Origin: Paenibacillus sp. FSL W8-0426
GTDB taxonomy: Bacteria > Bacillota > Bacilli > Paenibacillales > Paenibacillaceae
Length of the DNA stretch: 64,000 nucleotides
Reading direction: 5' to 3'
Assembly: GCF_037969725.1 (NCBI RefSeq)
Contig: NZ_CP150203.1
Coordinates: forward strand, 264,001 to 328,000
A model generated the notes under the pieces. The model ran no database searches, was not told the DNA's origin, and was given only the letters and a program-made list of their open reading frames with translations. Each line of letters begins with the position of its first letter. Positions within the stretch are counted from its first letter, which is position 1. Below, piece after piece: positions 7,012-16,141 of this stretch. Both the position numbers and the translations under genes were made by a program.

Positions 7012-9129
7012 ATGGAAGGAATGAACAACGAGCTGCTTGCGGCAGGTGCCGTGAGAGGAGAGAACGGCCATCTTCAGCCCGGGAACACCGGGAAGCCGGG
7101 ACGGTTAATGAACAAGGAAATTATGCTACGGGCAATGATTGATGCATTCAGGAAACTGAATCCGGTGGCGATGATCAAAAACCCGGTCATGTTCATCGTC
7201 GAAGTAGGCACCTTGATTACGCTGCTGTTATGTATCAAGCCCGATTTGTTTGCTGCAGCGGCCGAGGGAGGGCGGGCGTACAACATGGCGGTATTTCTGA
7301 TCCTGCTGTTTACGCTGTTGTTTGCCAACTTCGCCGAAGCCCTCGCCGAGGGCAGAGGCAAGGCGCAGGCAGATACGCTGCGCAAAACGAAGTCTGATAC
7401 AACGGCCAGACTGGTGCAGAAAGACGGCACGACGCTTCAGGTTTCCTCGACCCAGTTGAAAAAAGGCGATGTTGTTCGCGTAGAAACAGGCGAAATGATA
7501 CCGACCGACGGCGAGATTATTGAAGGGCTCGCGTCGATTGATGAATCGGCGATCACGGGAGAATCGGCGCCTGTCATTAAGGAAGCGGGCGGCGATTTCT
7601 CTTCGGTCACGGGCGGCACGCGTGTGGCTTCGGACTATATTGTCATGCGGGTGCAGACCGATCCGGGAGAATCCTTCCTCGACCGCATGATCTCGCTGGT
7701 GGAAGGCGCACAGCGCCAGAAGACGCCGAATGAGATCGCGTTGACTACCCTGCTTGCGGTGCTGACGATGATTTTCCTGATCGTCATTATGACGATGTTT
7801 CCGATGGCTGACTATCTGGGCATCCATCTTGACGTAGCGACGCTGATCGCACTGCTGGTCTGCCTGATTCCAACGACGATTGGAGGGCTGCTCTCGTCTA
7901 TCGGCATTGCGGGCATGGATCGCGTCACCCAGTACAACGTGCTTGCCATGTCAGGGAAAGCGGTGGAAGCCGCAGGAGACATCGATACGCTGATTCTGGA
8001 CAAAACGGGAACGATCACCTATGGCAACCGGATGGCATCCGAATTCGTGCCCGTACAGGACGTAACCGTGCAAGAGATGACCCGAGCGGCGCTGCGGGCT
8101 TCCGTGCGGGACGAGACACCGGAGGGGCGCTCTGTGGTTGAGTTGGCGGGCCGCCAGGGCGAACAGTGGAACGAGGCCGAGTACGCTGCGGCCGAAAGCG
8201 TAGAGTTCACCGCAGAGACGCGTATGTCGGGGCTCAACATGGCTGATGGACAGCAAATTCGCAAAGGAGCAGTCGATGCTATTAAACGCCATGTCGCGGC
8301 TCACGGCGGACGGGTGCCTGGCGATCTGGACGATATCGCAAGCCGGATTGCCAAAGCAGGCGGCACGCCGCTTGCCGTGGCCATCGATGACCGGATTTAC
8401 GGTGTCATCTATTTGAAAGATACAGTGAAGCCGGGACTTAAGGAGAAGTTCGAGGAAATGCGCTCCATGGGCATCAAAACGATCATGTGCACGGGGGATA
8501 ACCCGCTGACGGCTGCTACGATTGCGCTGGAAGCCGGTGTTGACGATTTTATCGCCGAAGCGAAACCGGAGGACAAAATCCGTGCCATTCAAAAGGAACA
8601 GCAGGAAGGCAAGCTCGTCGCCATGACAGGAGACGGAACCAACGACGCCCCTGCTCTCGCTCAAGCGGATGTGGGCCTGGCGATGAATTCGGGGACGATG
8701 GCGGCGAAGGAAGCTGCCAACATGATCGACCTCGACTCCGATCCGACAAAGCTGTTGTCCGTCGTATCCATCGGGAAGCAGCTGCTGATCACCCGGGGGG
8801 CGCTGACCACGTTCTCGATTTCGAATGATATTGCCAAGTATTTCGCCATCATTCCGGCGATGTTCATTGCCGCTATGCCTCAGTTGCAGGCGCTGAACAT
8901 TATGAACCTGGCTTCGCCGCAGTCGGCAATCCTGTCGGCGCTCATATTTAACGCCGTCATTATTCCGCTGCTCATTCCAATCGCCATGCGCGGCGTGAAA
9001 TATCGCGCCATGTCGGCCGACCGGCTGCTTGGCCGCAACCTTTTGCTCTATGGCATCGGTGGCGTCATCGTACCGTTCATCGGCATCAAGCTGATCGACC
9101 TGGTGTTGTCGGGACTGAATTTTGTATAA
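7012..9129 (+). CDS. kdpB: KdpB, P-type ATPase subunit
   Basis: 705 residues. KdpB hydrolyses ATP and drives potassium transport through KdpA. Visible motifs: the actuator TGES at about 182-185, the phosphorylation motif DKTGT with Asp330, the nucleotide-binding domain, and the hinge [17 protein letters not shown]. Membrane helices flank these as expected. The first ~30 residues (Gly/Asn-rich, before [16 protein letters not shown]) are a poorly conserved cytoplasmic tail. The ribosome site is GAGGGAGCGCACA. It sits between kdpA and kdpC in the standard order. Confidence 0.97.
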   Translation: MEGMNNELLAAGAVRGENGHLQPGNTGKPGRLMNKEIMLRAMIDAFRKLNPVAMIKNPVMFIVEVGTLITLLLCIKPDLFAAAAEGGRAYNMAVFLILLFTLLFANFAEALAEGRGKAQADTLRKTKSDTTARLVQKDGTTLQVSSTQLKKGDVVRVETGEMIPTDGEIIEGLASIDESAITGESAPVIKEAGGDFSSVTGGTRVASDYIVMRVQTDPGESFLDRMISLVEGAQRQKTPNEIALTTLLAVLTMIFLIVIMTMFPMADYLGIHLDVATLIALLVCLIPTTIGGLLSSIGIAGMDRVTQYNVLAMSGKAVEAAGDIDTLILDKTGTITYGNRMASEFVPVQDVTVQEMTRAALRASVRDETPEGRSVVELAGRQGEQWNEAEYAAAESVEFTAETRMSGLNMADGQQIRKGAVDAIKRHVAAHGGRVPGDLDDIASRIAKAGGTPLAVAIDDRIYGVIYLKDTVKPGLKEKFEEMRSMGIKTIMCTGDNPLTAATIALEAGVDDFIAEAKPEDKIRAIQKEQQEGKLVAMTGDGTNDAPALAQADVGLAMNSGTMAAKEAANMIDLDSDPTKLLSVVSIGKQLLITRGALTTFSISNDIAKYFAIIPAMFIAAMPQLQALNIMNLASPQSAILSALIFNAVIIPLLIPIAMRGVKYRAMSADRLLGRNLLLYGIGGVIVPFIGIKLIDLVLSGLNFV

Positions 9130-9171
9130 GAGTAGAGCTGGAACCATTACACGTTTGGGATGTGAAACACG

Positions 9172-9732
9172 ATGAAAATGACAGTGATCGCCCTTCGACT
9201 GTCTTTAGTTTTAATGTTGTTATGCGGTGTCATTTACCCACTTGCAACGACAGCCGTTGCACAGCTGCTATTTCCGGCTCAGGCGAACGGCAGCCTGATT
9301 ACGCAGCAGGGTAAGGTGATCGGTTCCTCGTTGCTGGCACAGAAAGTGGCCTCGCCGGGTTTGTTCCAGCCAAGGGCATCCGGTGCCGGATACGACGCTG
9401 CCGCTTCAGCTGGCTCCAACCGGGCTGTTGCATCAGAGGAGTATGCGGACGAGATGATGACCAAGATTGCGGAGATCAAGCAAGAAAATCCGGCACTCCA
9501 AACGGTTCCCGCCGATCTGGTGACCGGTTCAGGTTCAGGACTTGACCCCGATCTTTCTCCGGAAGCGGCCAAAGCCCAAATCCCCCGGATCAGCCAAGCT
9601 ACCGGATTGGACGAACAGCGGCTGAATCAACTGGTGAACGCGCAAATTCGAGGACGGCAGTGGGGTCTGTTCGGTGAGCCGAGGGTCAACGTGACCGAAT
9701 TGAACCTGGCCCTCTTGGCGGAGATGAAATAA
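9172..9732 (+). CDS. kdpC: KdpC, assembly and affinity subunit of the Kdp ATPase
   Basis: 186 residues, the usual size. One N-terminal membrane helix (LRLSLVLMLLCGVIYPLATTAVAQ) carries the family YPL motif; the extracytoplasmic part contains LFQPRASGAGYDAAASAGSN, VTGSGSGLDPDLSPEAA and GLFGEPRVNVTELNLAL. KdpC raises the potassium affinity of KdpA/KdpB. It lies 42 bases after kdpB. A possible weak hairpin separates it from the regulatory genes. Confidence 0.95.
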   Translation: MKMTVIALRLSLVLMLLCGVIYPLATTAVAQLLFPAQANGSLITQQGKVIGSSLLAQKVASPGLFQPRASGAGYDAAASAGSNRAVASEEYADEMMTKIAEIKQENPALQTVPADLVTGSGSGLDPDLSPEAAKAQIPRISQATGLDEQRLNQLVNAQIRGRQWGLFGEPRVNVTELNLALLAEMK

Positions 9733-9793
9733 TCCGGAATTGAAACGGATTGGAATAGAGCCGCCACAGTCTCTGAACGGGCTGGATATACAT

Positions 9794-9836
9794 GCCTTCC
9801 CCTGGCGCGAGCCGGTGGGAGGCTTCTCCGTTTTTT
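9794..9836 (+). terminator. Possible attenuating terminator between kdpC and kdpD
   Basis: GCCTTCCC (9794-9801) can pair with GGGAGGC (9817-9823) with one bulged base. The sequence TTCTCCGTTTTTT follows. This could partially uncouple expression of the pump from the sensor genes. The stem is imperfect, so the call is tentative. Confidence 0.4.
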
Positions 9837-9863
9837 GGCCAAATTGCGTCACAGACTTGAAGG

Positions 9864-12236
9864 ATGGGGGTGAGCCTATTGGACGAAAGCTTCAAGCGCC
9901 GATCTCCGGAGGACATTCTAAGGATGATCCACAAGTTACAGCAGGGCACGTTGAAAATTTACATCGGTCCGGTCAGCGGCTCGGGGAAGACGTATCATAT
10001 GCTCAGGGAAGGCAACATGCTTCGCGAACAGGGAGTGGATGTCGTCATTTGTGCCGTTTCGACGATGCAGCGCCCAGAGACGGAGGAGCAGCTGGGAGCG
10101 CTGGAACGCATCCCGAGCATTCACTGGCTGCGTGAACGGGATGGTGCAGTGATGAAAGATCTCCATTTGGAAGCTTTGCTGGAGCGTAATCCTGAAGTGG
10201 TGCTCGTGGACGGACTCGCTCATCGCAATCGGCGCGGTGCTCGCCACGCCACGCGGCTGGAGGACATCCGCTGGCTGCTGCAGCATAACATCAGCGTGAT
10301 TACGACCGTCAATGTATATGAGCTGGAGGGATATACCAAGCTCGCCCGCCAATTGACGGGGGTGTCCGTGGAACATACGGTGCCAGACGACACGCTGGAA
10401 CTGGCCGATGAGGTGAAGCTGATCGACGTGACGCCAGAGGCGATATTAAACAGGCTTGCCGAAGGGCATCTGAGGGGCCATGAGAACCATGCTGTATTTC
10501 ACCACGGCAACTTGGGCATTTTGCGTGAATTAGCGCTGCGTCTTATGGCCGAAGAGGTGAACGAATCGCTGCGCGAACATCAGGAGGAGACGGGTACCCC
10601 TGTCATGACAGGCAGCATGGAGCGCATTTTGGTATCCAGCCAGTATCACTGGAACGGTTCCATCTATATCCGACGGGGGCAGCAGATTGCCAAGCGGTTG
10701 AACGGAGAGTTGTACGCCGTCACATTTCGCATGGGGAAGCAGCCGCTCACCAAGGAGGCCGCGGCCTTTCGGCGGAACATGGTCAAGCTGGTGGAAAAGT
10801 TCGGAGGCCGGTTCGAGGAACTGCGCGCTCTGCATCGGAGGCATATTCCGTCCGTGCTGGCGCGTTATGCGACAAGGCATCGCATCACCCGGATCGTGAT
10901 GGGTCACTCGCGCCAGAGCCGCATGCAGGAGCTCTGGCAGGGATCGTTCGTGAACTCATTGCTGCGCAAGGTGCAAGGCGTCGATCTGTTCCTTCTGGCC
11001 GATACTGCCCGAAGGGATGGCGAGCGCGTGCTTCCTGCCCGGCTGGCTGATGCGGATGCCCGAACGTATCGCAGATTGACCGATACGGAAATGAAGGCAC
11101 AGATCGGGCAAATCCGTCGCGGCAAGTTTAAGGTGTATATCGGGGCCGCTCCCGGCGTAGGCAAAACCTACATGATGCTGCGGGAAGGCAATGACCTGCT
11201 GCGCAAAGGCATCGACGTACGCATCGGTCTGCTGGAGACGCATGGCCGGGCGGAGACGTTGGGGCAGATCGGCCAGCTTCCGCTCATACCACGTTTAAAG
11301 CTCAAATATCAAGGTGCCGAGCTGGAAGAAATGGACACGGCCGCAATCCTCCGCCTGTGCCCGGAAGTGGTGCTCGTGGATGAACTGGCGCATACCAACG
11401 TGCCTGGCAGCCGAAACAAAAAGCGGTACGAGGACGTGATCCGGCTATTAAACGCAGGTATCTCTGTCATTACGACCGTCAACGTGCAGCATCTGGAAAG
11501 CCTGAACGATGCGGTGGAGCATATCACAGGCATCCGGGTGCGGGAGACGGTGCCTGATCGGATCATGCAAATGGCCGATGAGGTACAGCTGATCGACGTT
11601 GCGCCCGAGGCCTTGCGGCAGCGCATGCGGGAAGGTAAAATCTATGCAGCAGCCAAGGTGGAACAGGCGCTGAATCATTTTTTTCGCGTGGGCAACCTGA
11701 TTGCCCTGCGGGAATTGGCTTTGCGCGAGCTGGCCGACGACGTAGACGAACGGCTGGAGTCGGCAGGACGGGGAAATGCCCTGCGGGGCCCTTGGCGGCG
11801 GCAGGAAGTCGTTTTTGTATGCGTTAGCGTCGGCGCGCATGCCGAATTGCTGATTCGGCGCGGATTTCGTACGGCATATCGGTTAAAGGCCGCCTGGCAC
11901 GTACATCATGTACAGGTAGGCCGTACGGCGAAAGAACAGGCGGGCCGGCTTGAAGCGTTGGAGCAGCTGACAGTCAGGCTGGGAGGCCGGTTTCATGTGC
12001 ATTCGGCAGACCGTCTGCGGGATGTGCCGATGATATTGGCGAACAAGGCTGCCGAGGCCAAGGCGACGCAGCTGGTCGTTGGGCAGGCTCGGCTCGGTTG
12101 GCATTTCAACCGGTATCAGGGGACCGGATCGCTGGTTAGCCGGCTTATCCGGTTGTCCAGACACATGGATGTGCTCATTGTGGCCGATTACGATCATGAA
12201 GCGGGTGAGGTGTCGGCGAATCGTGCAGGAACATAA
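9864..12236 (+). CDS. kdpD: KdpD sensor portion with two tandem KdpD-USP modules, no kinase domain
   Basis: 790 residues without any histidine kinase or membrane segment. Module 1 (~25-385): KdpD domain with Walker A GPVSGSGKT (35-43) and Walker-B-like VVLVDGLAH (112-120), then a USP-like domain (ERILVSSQYHWNG...). Module 2 (~405-780): KdpD domain with canonical GAAPGVGKT (427-435) and VVLVDELAHTN, then a second USP-like domain. Module 1 has lost the Walker-B-following Glu (Gly117), so it is likely degenerate. Conventional KdpD joins one such module to DUF4118, GAF and a kinase in one ~900-residue chain. Here those lie in the next gene, which overlaps. The first ATG has no ribosome site; TTG at 9879 after GGGGGTGAG is a likely alternative. 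The protein probably senses potassium or, as in Staphylococcus KdpD, cyclic di-AMP (inference). Confidence 0.9.
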   Translation: MGVSLLDESFKRRSPEDILRMIHKLQQGTLKIYIGPVSGSGKTYHMLREGNMLREQGVDVVICAVSTMQRPETEEQLGALERIPSIHWLRERDGAVMKDLHLEALLERNPEVVLVDGLAHRNRRGARHATRLEDIRWLLQHNISVITTVNVYELEGYTKLARQLTGVSVEHTVPDDTLELADEVKLIDVTPEAILNRLAEGHLRGHENHAVFHHGNLGILRELALRLMAEEVNESLREHQEETGTPVMTGSMERILVSSQYHWNGSIYIRRGQQIAKRLNGELYAVTFRMGKQPLTKEAAAFRRNMVKLVEKFGGRFEELRALHRRHIPSVLARYATRHRITRIVMGHSRQSRMQELWQGSFVNSLLRKVQGVDLFLLADTARRDGERVLPARLADADARTYRRLTDTEMKAQIGQIRRGKFKVYIGAAPGVGKTYMMLREGNDLLRKGIDVRIGLLETHGRAETLGQIGQLPLIPRLKLKYQGAELEEMDTAAILRLCPEVVLVDELAHTNVPGSRNKKRYEDVIRLLNAGISVITTVNVQHLESLNDAVEHITGIRVRETVPDRIMQMADEVQLIDVAPEALRQRMREGKIYAAAKVEQALNHFFRVGNLIALRELALRELADDVDERLESAGRGNALRGPWRRQEVVFVCVSVGAHAELLIRRGFRTAYRLKAAWHVHHVQVGRTAKEQAGRLEALEQLTVRLGGRFHVHSADRLRDVPMILANKAAEAKATQLVVGQARLGWHFNRYQGTGSLVSRLIRLSRHMDVLIVADYDHEAGEVSANRAGT

Positions 12237-13842
12237 TAGGGATCACCAGCATGAAGCACGGCTGGAAAAACAAAAGCTGCCCCATATATGGGGCAGCGTA
12301 TCGGCATATGCGTGGGTAACGATCGCCATCGCGTTGCTGACCGCGCTGATCGACTGGATCGGGTTAAGCCGGGATATGGTCAACGCCGCGCTAGTCTACC
12401 TGTTTCCCGTATTGGTCAGCGCGGTCTATTGGGGACTTGGACCGGCAATATATGCGGCCAGCCTGGGCGCGGCTGCATTCGACCTGTTTTTTATTCCGCC
12501 TTATTTCAGCTTCAAGGTGGATGATTTAAGATACATTCTTTCCTTTGCCGTATATTTGGCGGTTGCCATCCTTACGGCTACCCTGTCGGGCAAGCTCCGG
12601 CAGCAGTTGGAGACCGTAAAGCAGCGTGAAGCCACCACCGGTCTTCTCTATGGCTTGAGCCGTCAGATTACTGCCATAACGGATATGGAAACATTGCTAT
12701 CCAGCATCGCTCGGCAGGTGTCGCAGATGCTGAACGCCCCGGCGGCACTCTATCTTCCTGATGCGGAAGGGGAATTGCAGGCGTCGTCTTCGCCTGCAAG
12801 ACCTGGAGAACCTGAATGGGGAACCAGTGAATCGGAGCTGGCCATCGCCAGATGGGTGCATGTTCACGGGCAGATGGCTGGCAGGGGATCTTCGAGCTTG
12901 CGGGAAGCCTCCGGAACCTATGTGCCGCTGCGCACGGAAGAACAGGTACATGGCGTGCTTGCGGTGAACATGGAACTGCCCGATCCCGGCAGTTTGCCGG
13001 AAAGACGCCGTTTGCTGGAAGCCTGTGCTGATCTGGCAGCAAGCGCGATTGCCCGAGTGAAGCTGGCGGAGGAAGCGCGTTTGGCCCAGATGACGGCCGA
13101 GTCGGAGCGCATTCGCACCGCCCTGCTCGATTCGGTGTCGCATGAGCTGCGTACGCCGCTCGCGGCCATTATGGGATCATCCACTGGCCTGCTGGAAAAT
13201 GAGGAGCTTTTTACTGCCGAAGATCGGCGCGAACTGACGGCCAACATTCGGGATGCGGCGATGCGCATGAACCGGCTGGTGACGAACCTGCTCGAGATGG
13301 TCAAGCTGGAAAGCGGCATGCTTCAGCTCAGGCATAACATGTGCGACGTGGGCGATATGTTAAGCGTAGTGTTGGCGCAGGTGCAGCAGTATAAGCAGCA
13401 GCGGATAATCCGATTGGAGCTGCCCGATCAGCCGCCATTCGTTTCCGGCGATGAAGTTTTGCTGGAACAGATGCTGGTCAACGTACTCAGCAATGCGATC
13501 AAATACTCGCCGAATCCCAGCGAGATCGTCATCTCGGTCGCGATGGATGCCGGGGAGGGTTGGCTGGTCATTACCGTGGCCGATCAAGGTCCAGGCATTC
13601 CGAAAGCGGAACGCGAGCGGGTGTTCGAGAAATTTTACCGTTCGGATTCCACGAAGCACGTCACCGGAAGCGGGCTAGGGCTGGCTATTTGCAGAGGCAT
13701 CGTCGAGGTGCATGGCGGCACGATTGCGGCGGAAGCCAATCCGGACGGGGGCACGCGCATGGTCATCCGTTTGCCGCTGGATGCGGCAGATACGGGATTT
13801 CTCGGGACGGGAAAAGAAGAGGGACAGGAGGAATGCACATGA
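12196..13842 (+). CDS. KdpD C-terminal half as a separate DUF4118-GAF-histidine kinase
   Basis: About 548 residues from ATG 12196; GTG at 12205 or 12223 are alternatives, since no ribosome site is strong. The order is a KdpD-type DUF4118 domain with four membrane helices (~35-130, including FFIPPYFSFKVDDLRYILSF), a GAF-like domain (~145-285), a dimerisation/phosphoacceptor helix with SHELRTPL (His316), and an HATPase with N-box NVLSNAIKYSP, DQGPGIP and GSGLGLAIC. It should autophosphorylate and pass phosphate to KdpE. It overlaps the upstream sensor gene by up to 41 bases and the response regulator by 4 bases, so the three are translationally coupled. Together with the preceding gene it makes one functional KdpD, which is inference. 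Confidence 0.9.
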   Translation: MKRVRCRRIVQEHNRDHQHEARLEKQKLPHIWGSVSAYAWVTIAIALLTALIDWIGLSRDMVNAALVYLFPVLVSAVYWGLGPAIYAASLGAAAFDLFFIPPYFSFKVDDLRYILSFAVYLAVAILTATLSGKLRQQLETVKQREATTGLLYGLSRQITAITDMETLLSSIARQVSQMLNAPAALYLPDAEGELQASSSPARPGEPEWGTSESELAIARWVHVHGQMAGRGSSSLREASGTYVPLRTEEQVHGVLAVNMELPDPGSLPERRRLLEACADLAASAIARVKLAEEARLAQMTAESERIRTALLDSVSHELRTPLAAIMGSSTGLLENEELFTAEDRRELTANIRDAAMRMNRLVTNLLEMVKLESGMLQLRHNMCDVGDMLSVVLAQVQQYKQQRIIRLELPDQPPFVSGDEVLLEQMLVNVLSNAIKYSPNPSEIVISVAMDAGEGWLVITVADQGPGIPKAERERVFEKFYRSDSTKHVTGSGLGLAICRGIVEVHGGTIAAEANPDGGTRMVIRLPLDAADTGFLGTGKEEGQEECT

Positions 13843-14537
13843 CGGCATCGCAAGGTGCACGCATCTTGGTCGTGGATGACGAACCGCAAATTCGTAAACT
13901 GTTAAAGGTGACGCTTCAAGCGCATCAATTCGAAATCCATGAATGCATGGACGGGGAAGAAGCCGTCGCTCAAGCCGGAATCATGCATCCCGATTTGGTT
14001 GTGCTTGATCTAGGCTTGCCTGGCATGTCTGGAATGGATGTGCTGAAGCGGATTCGTGAGTGGTCGCAGGTTCCGATCATCGTGCTGACGGCCAAGGACC
14101 GGGAGGAAGATAAAATCGCCGCATTGGATGGCGGTGCCGACGATTACGTGACAAAACCCTTCGGCATGGGCGAACTGGTCGCCCGCATCCGGGTTGCGCT
14201 TCGCCATGCAGCCAAATCGGCCGACGAACCCGTATTGCGCTGCGGCGCTTTGACCATTGACCTTGCCCAAAGGCAGGTGGAGTTGGAGGGCATGCCCATC
14301 AAGCTGACCCCGACCGAGTACGACATGCTGAAGGTGCTTGCCTCCAATGCAGGCAAAATCGTGACCCAGCGCCAATTGCTGCAGCAGGTGTGGGGCAGTC
14401 ATCACAACGAATCGGACAGCCATTATTTACGGGTATATATAGGACATTTGCGCAAAAAATTAAACGAAGATCCTGCTCAGCCGCGATTCATCCAGACTGA
14501 ACCAGGCATCGGATATCGATTTTTAATGCAAGACTAA
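13839..14537 (+). CDS. kdpE: KdpE, OmpR-family response regulator
   Basis: 232 residues. Receiver domain with ILVVDDEPQ, phosphoacceptor Asp57 in VVLDLGLPGMSG, Thr in VLTAKD and Lys in DDYVTKPFG; then a winged-helix DNA-binding domain (LTPTEYDMLKVLASNAGKIVTQRQLLQQVWG...DSHYLRVYIGHLRKKL). KdpE activates kdp under potassium limitation. The second of two close ATGs is chosen because AGGAGGA lies 6 bases before it; it overlaps the kinase stop (ATGA). The KdpE-box-like sequence at 4898 is a probable target. A hairpin terminator follows. Confidence 0.95.
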   Translation: MTASQGARILVVDDEPQIRKLLKVTLQAHQFEIHECMDGEEAVAQAGIMHPDLVVLDLGLPGMSGMDVLKRIREWSQVPIIVLTAKDREEDKIAALDGGADDYVTKPFGMGELVARIRVALRHAAKSADEPVLRCGALTIDLAQRQVELEGMPIKLTPTEYDMLKVLASNAGKIVTQRQLLQQVWGSHHNESDSHYLRVYIGHLRKKLNEDPAQPRFIQTEPGIGYRFLMQD

Positions 14538-14544
14538 TGCCTGG

Positions 14545-14594
14545 AAATAAAAAAGAACAAACGCCATTCCCGGCACGATCCGAGAATGGCGTTT
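14545..14594. terminator. Bidirectional terminator between kdpE and the alpha-galactosidase gene
   Basis: AAACGCCATTC (14559-14569) pairs perfectly with GAATGGCGTTT (14584-14594). On the minus strand it is followed by GTTCTTTTTTAT, a good U-tract for the gene ending at 14618; on the plus strand the T-tract is poor. Confidence 0.75.
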
Positions 14595-14617
14595 ATCGCG
14601 TTACCACTATTGTAATG

Positions 14618-15919
14618 TTAAGACGTAAATTTCGGCAGCCAGTCGCCGTGAGCTTCGATCAAGTCGTCGCACAGGGAAACGATGTCGTCGATGGAAAGCT
14701 CGGCCGACGTATGCGGATCAAGCATCGCTGCATGGTAGATGTGATCCTTTTTGCCTGTGATGGCAGCTTCGATGGTGAGCAGTTGGGTGTTGATGTTGGT
14801 GCGGTTCAGCGCAGCCAGCTGCGGTGGCAGGTCGCCGATGTACGTCGGCGTGATGCCCGATCCGTCGACTAGACACGGTACCTCGACACAGGCTTCGCGC
14901 GGCAGGTTGGTGATGAGTCCGGTGTTCATGACATTGCCGCCGATTTTATAAGGACGGTTCGTCTCCATGGCCTCCATGATATGGGAGGCGTACTCCCGGC
15001 TGCGGGTATGCTCGATGTTTTCGCTGGCGAACAGCTTCTCGCGCATTTCTTTCCAGCCTTCGATCTGATTGACGCAGCGGCGCGGATATTCGTCCAGCGG
15101 AATGTTGAAGCGCTCGATCAGTTCGGGGTAATTCTTTTTGATGAAATACGGATGATACTCGGCATTGTGTTCGGAAGATTCAGTCACATAATAGCCGAAG
15201 CGATGCATCAACTCGAAGCGCACCATGTCGTCGTGCTTCTCCTGTTGTTTGATGCGGGCAAGGCGTTTGATTTCCGGATACAGATCCTGTCCGTCCCGCG
15301 TGACTTCAAGCAGCCAGGCCATATGGTTGATGCCCGCAATTTTGGCGACAACACCGGTCTGATCGATCCCGAGGGCGTCGAAGAGATGCGGTACGCACAC
15401 TTGCACGCTGTGGCAGAGGCCGACCGTTTTCACGCCGCCATGCACGCTCATGACATTGGTCAGCACCGCCATCGGATTCGTGTAGTTCAGGAACCAGGCA
15501 TCCGGGCAGACTTCCTGGATATCCCGGGCGAAATCCAGCATGACCGGAATGGTCCGCAAGTTGCGGAAAATGCCGCCGATGCCGAGCGTATCCGCAATCG
15601 TCTGGCGCAGGCCGTATTTTTTCGGAATTTCGAAGTCGGTGATCGTGCACGGATCGTATCCGCCCACCTGGATGGCATTAATGACGTATTTGGCTCCGCG
15701 CAGCGCTTCCTTGCGATCGGAATAGGTTTGCACCTTGCAGCCGCTGCCAAGCGAACGTGCCATGCTGACCAGCAGCCGTTCGGAATCGCGCAGCCGCTCG
15801 GCATCGATATCGAACAGTGCCAGTTCAAAATCTTGCAGCGCTTCGGTCATCATGACGTCGCCGAGGACGTTTTTTACAAACACGGTGCTTCCCGCACCGA
15901 GAAAAGTAATTTTGTTCAT
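14618..15919 (-). CDS. melA: GH4 alpha-galactosidase (MelA type)
   Basis: 433 residues from the ATG at 15919, which follows GGGAGGCTGAGCC; a longer frame upstream has no ribosome site. GH4 enzymes use NAD and a divalent metal in an oxidation-elimination mechanism. Seen: N-terminal Rossmann loop ITFLGAGSTVFVKN, the NAMQ-like INAIQVGGYDP, NYTNPMAVLT, the MelA-type GLCHSVQ Cys-His metal site, AGINHMAWLLE and SSEHNAEYHPYF. This order fits alpha-galactosidases, which release galactose from melibiose or raffinose in the cytoplasm; alpha-glucuronidase of the same family is a lesser alternative. A divergent AraC regulator faces it. Confidence 0.85.
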   Translation of the reverse strand: MNKITFLGAGSTVFVKNVLGDVMMTEALQDFELALFDIDAERLRDSERLLVSMARSLGSGCKVQTYSDRKEALRGAKYVINAIQVGGYDPCTITDFEIPKKYGLRQTIADTLGIGGIFRNLRTIPVMLDFARDIQEVCPDAWFLNYTNPMAVLTNVMSVHGGVKTVGLCHSVQVCVPHLFDALGIDQTGVVAKIAGINHMAWLLEVTRDGQDLYPEIKRLARIKQQEKHDDMVRFELMHRFGYYVTESSEHNAEYHPYFIKKNYPELIERFNIPLDEYPRRCVNQIEGWKEMREKLFASENIEHTRSREYASHIMEAMETNRPYKIGGNVMNTGLITNLPREACVEVPCLVDGSGITPTYIGDLPPQLAALNRTNINTQLLTIEAAITGKKDHIYHAAMLDPHTSAELSIDDIVSLCDDLIEAHGDWLPKFTS

Positions 15920-15955
15920 TTCAGGCTCAGCCTCCCTGGTGGATTGGTGTACCTC

Positions 15956-15993
15956 CACTATAGGGCGATTTGGCACGTTTCACTATGGCGCAA
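15956..15993 (-). promoter_or_regulatory. Direct repeats over the alpha-galactosidase promoter
   Basis: Read on the minus strand, TTGCGCCATAGTG and TCGCCCTATAGTG recur 25 bases apart (10 of 13 positions equal). The second copy contains a TATAGT -10-like element with no good -35. This layout suits an AraC-type activator bound beside RNA polymerase. Confidence 0.4.
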
Positions 15994-16059
15994 CCTCACG
16001 TAAACATGGCATAATCCCATTTTTGCATTCGTTTACATTGCGATATGGCCCGGTTTGCC

Positions 16060-16068
16060 TGTTATAAT
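16060..16068 (+). promoter_or_regulatory. Extended -10 promoter of the AraC-family gene
   Basis: TGTTATAAT gives TG-n plus a perfect TATAAT (16063-16068), with TTGCGA 19 bases upstream as a weak -35. This location rules out the ATG at 16055 as the start of the regulator. Confidence 0.5.
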
Positions 16069-16141
16069 TTTGATAAAACTCGAAGAAGTGAGTCGTGGGT
16101 GCAAACGTTGGCGGCTCTCCAAACAGAAGGAAGGGACAGAC

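Noticed and set aside
7951..9147. 398-residue minus-strand frame over kdpB
   Set aside because: Shadow of kdpB; the plus-strand frame carries clear P-type ATPase motifs.
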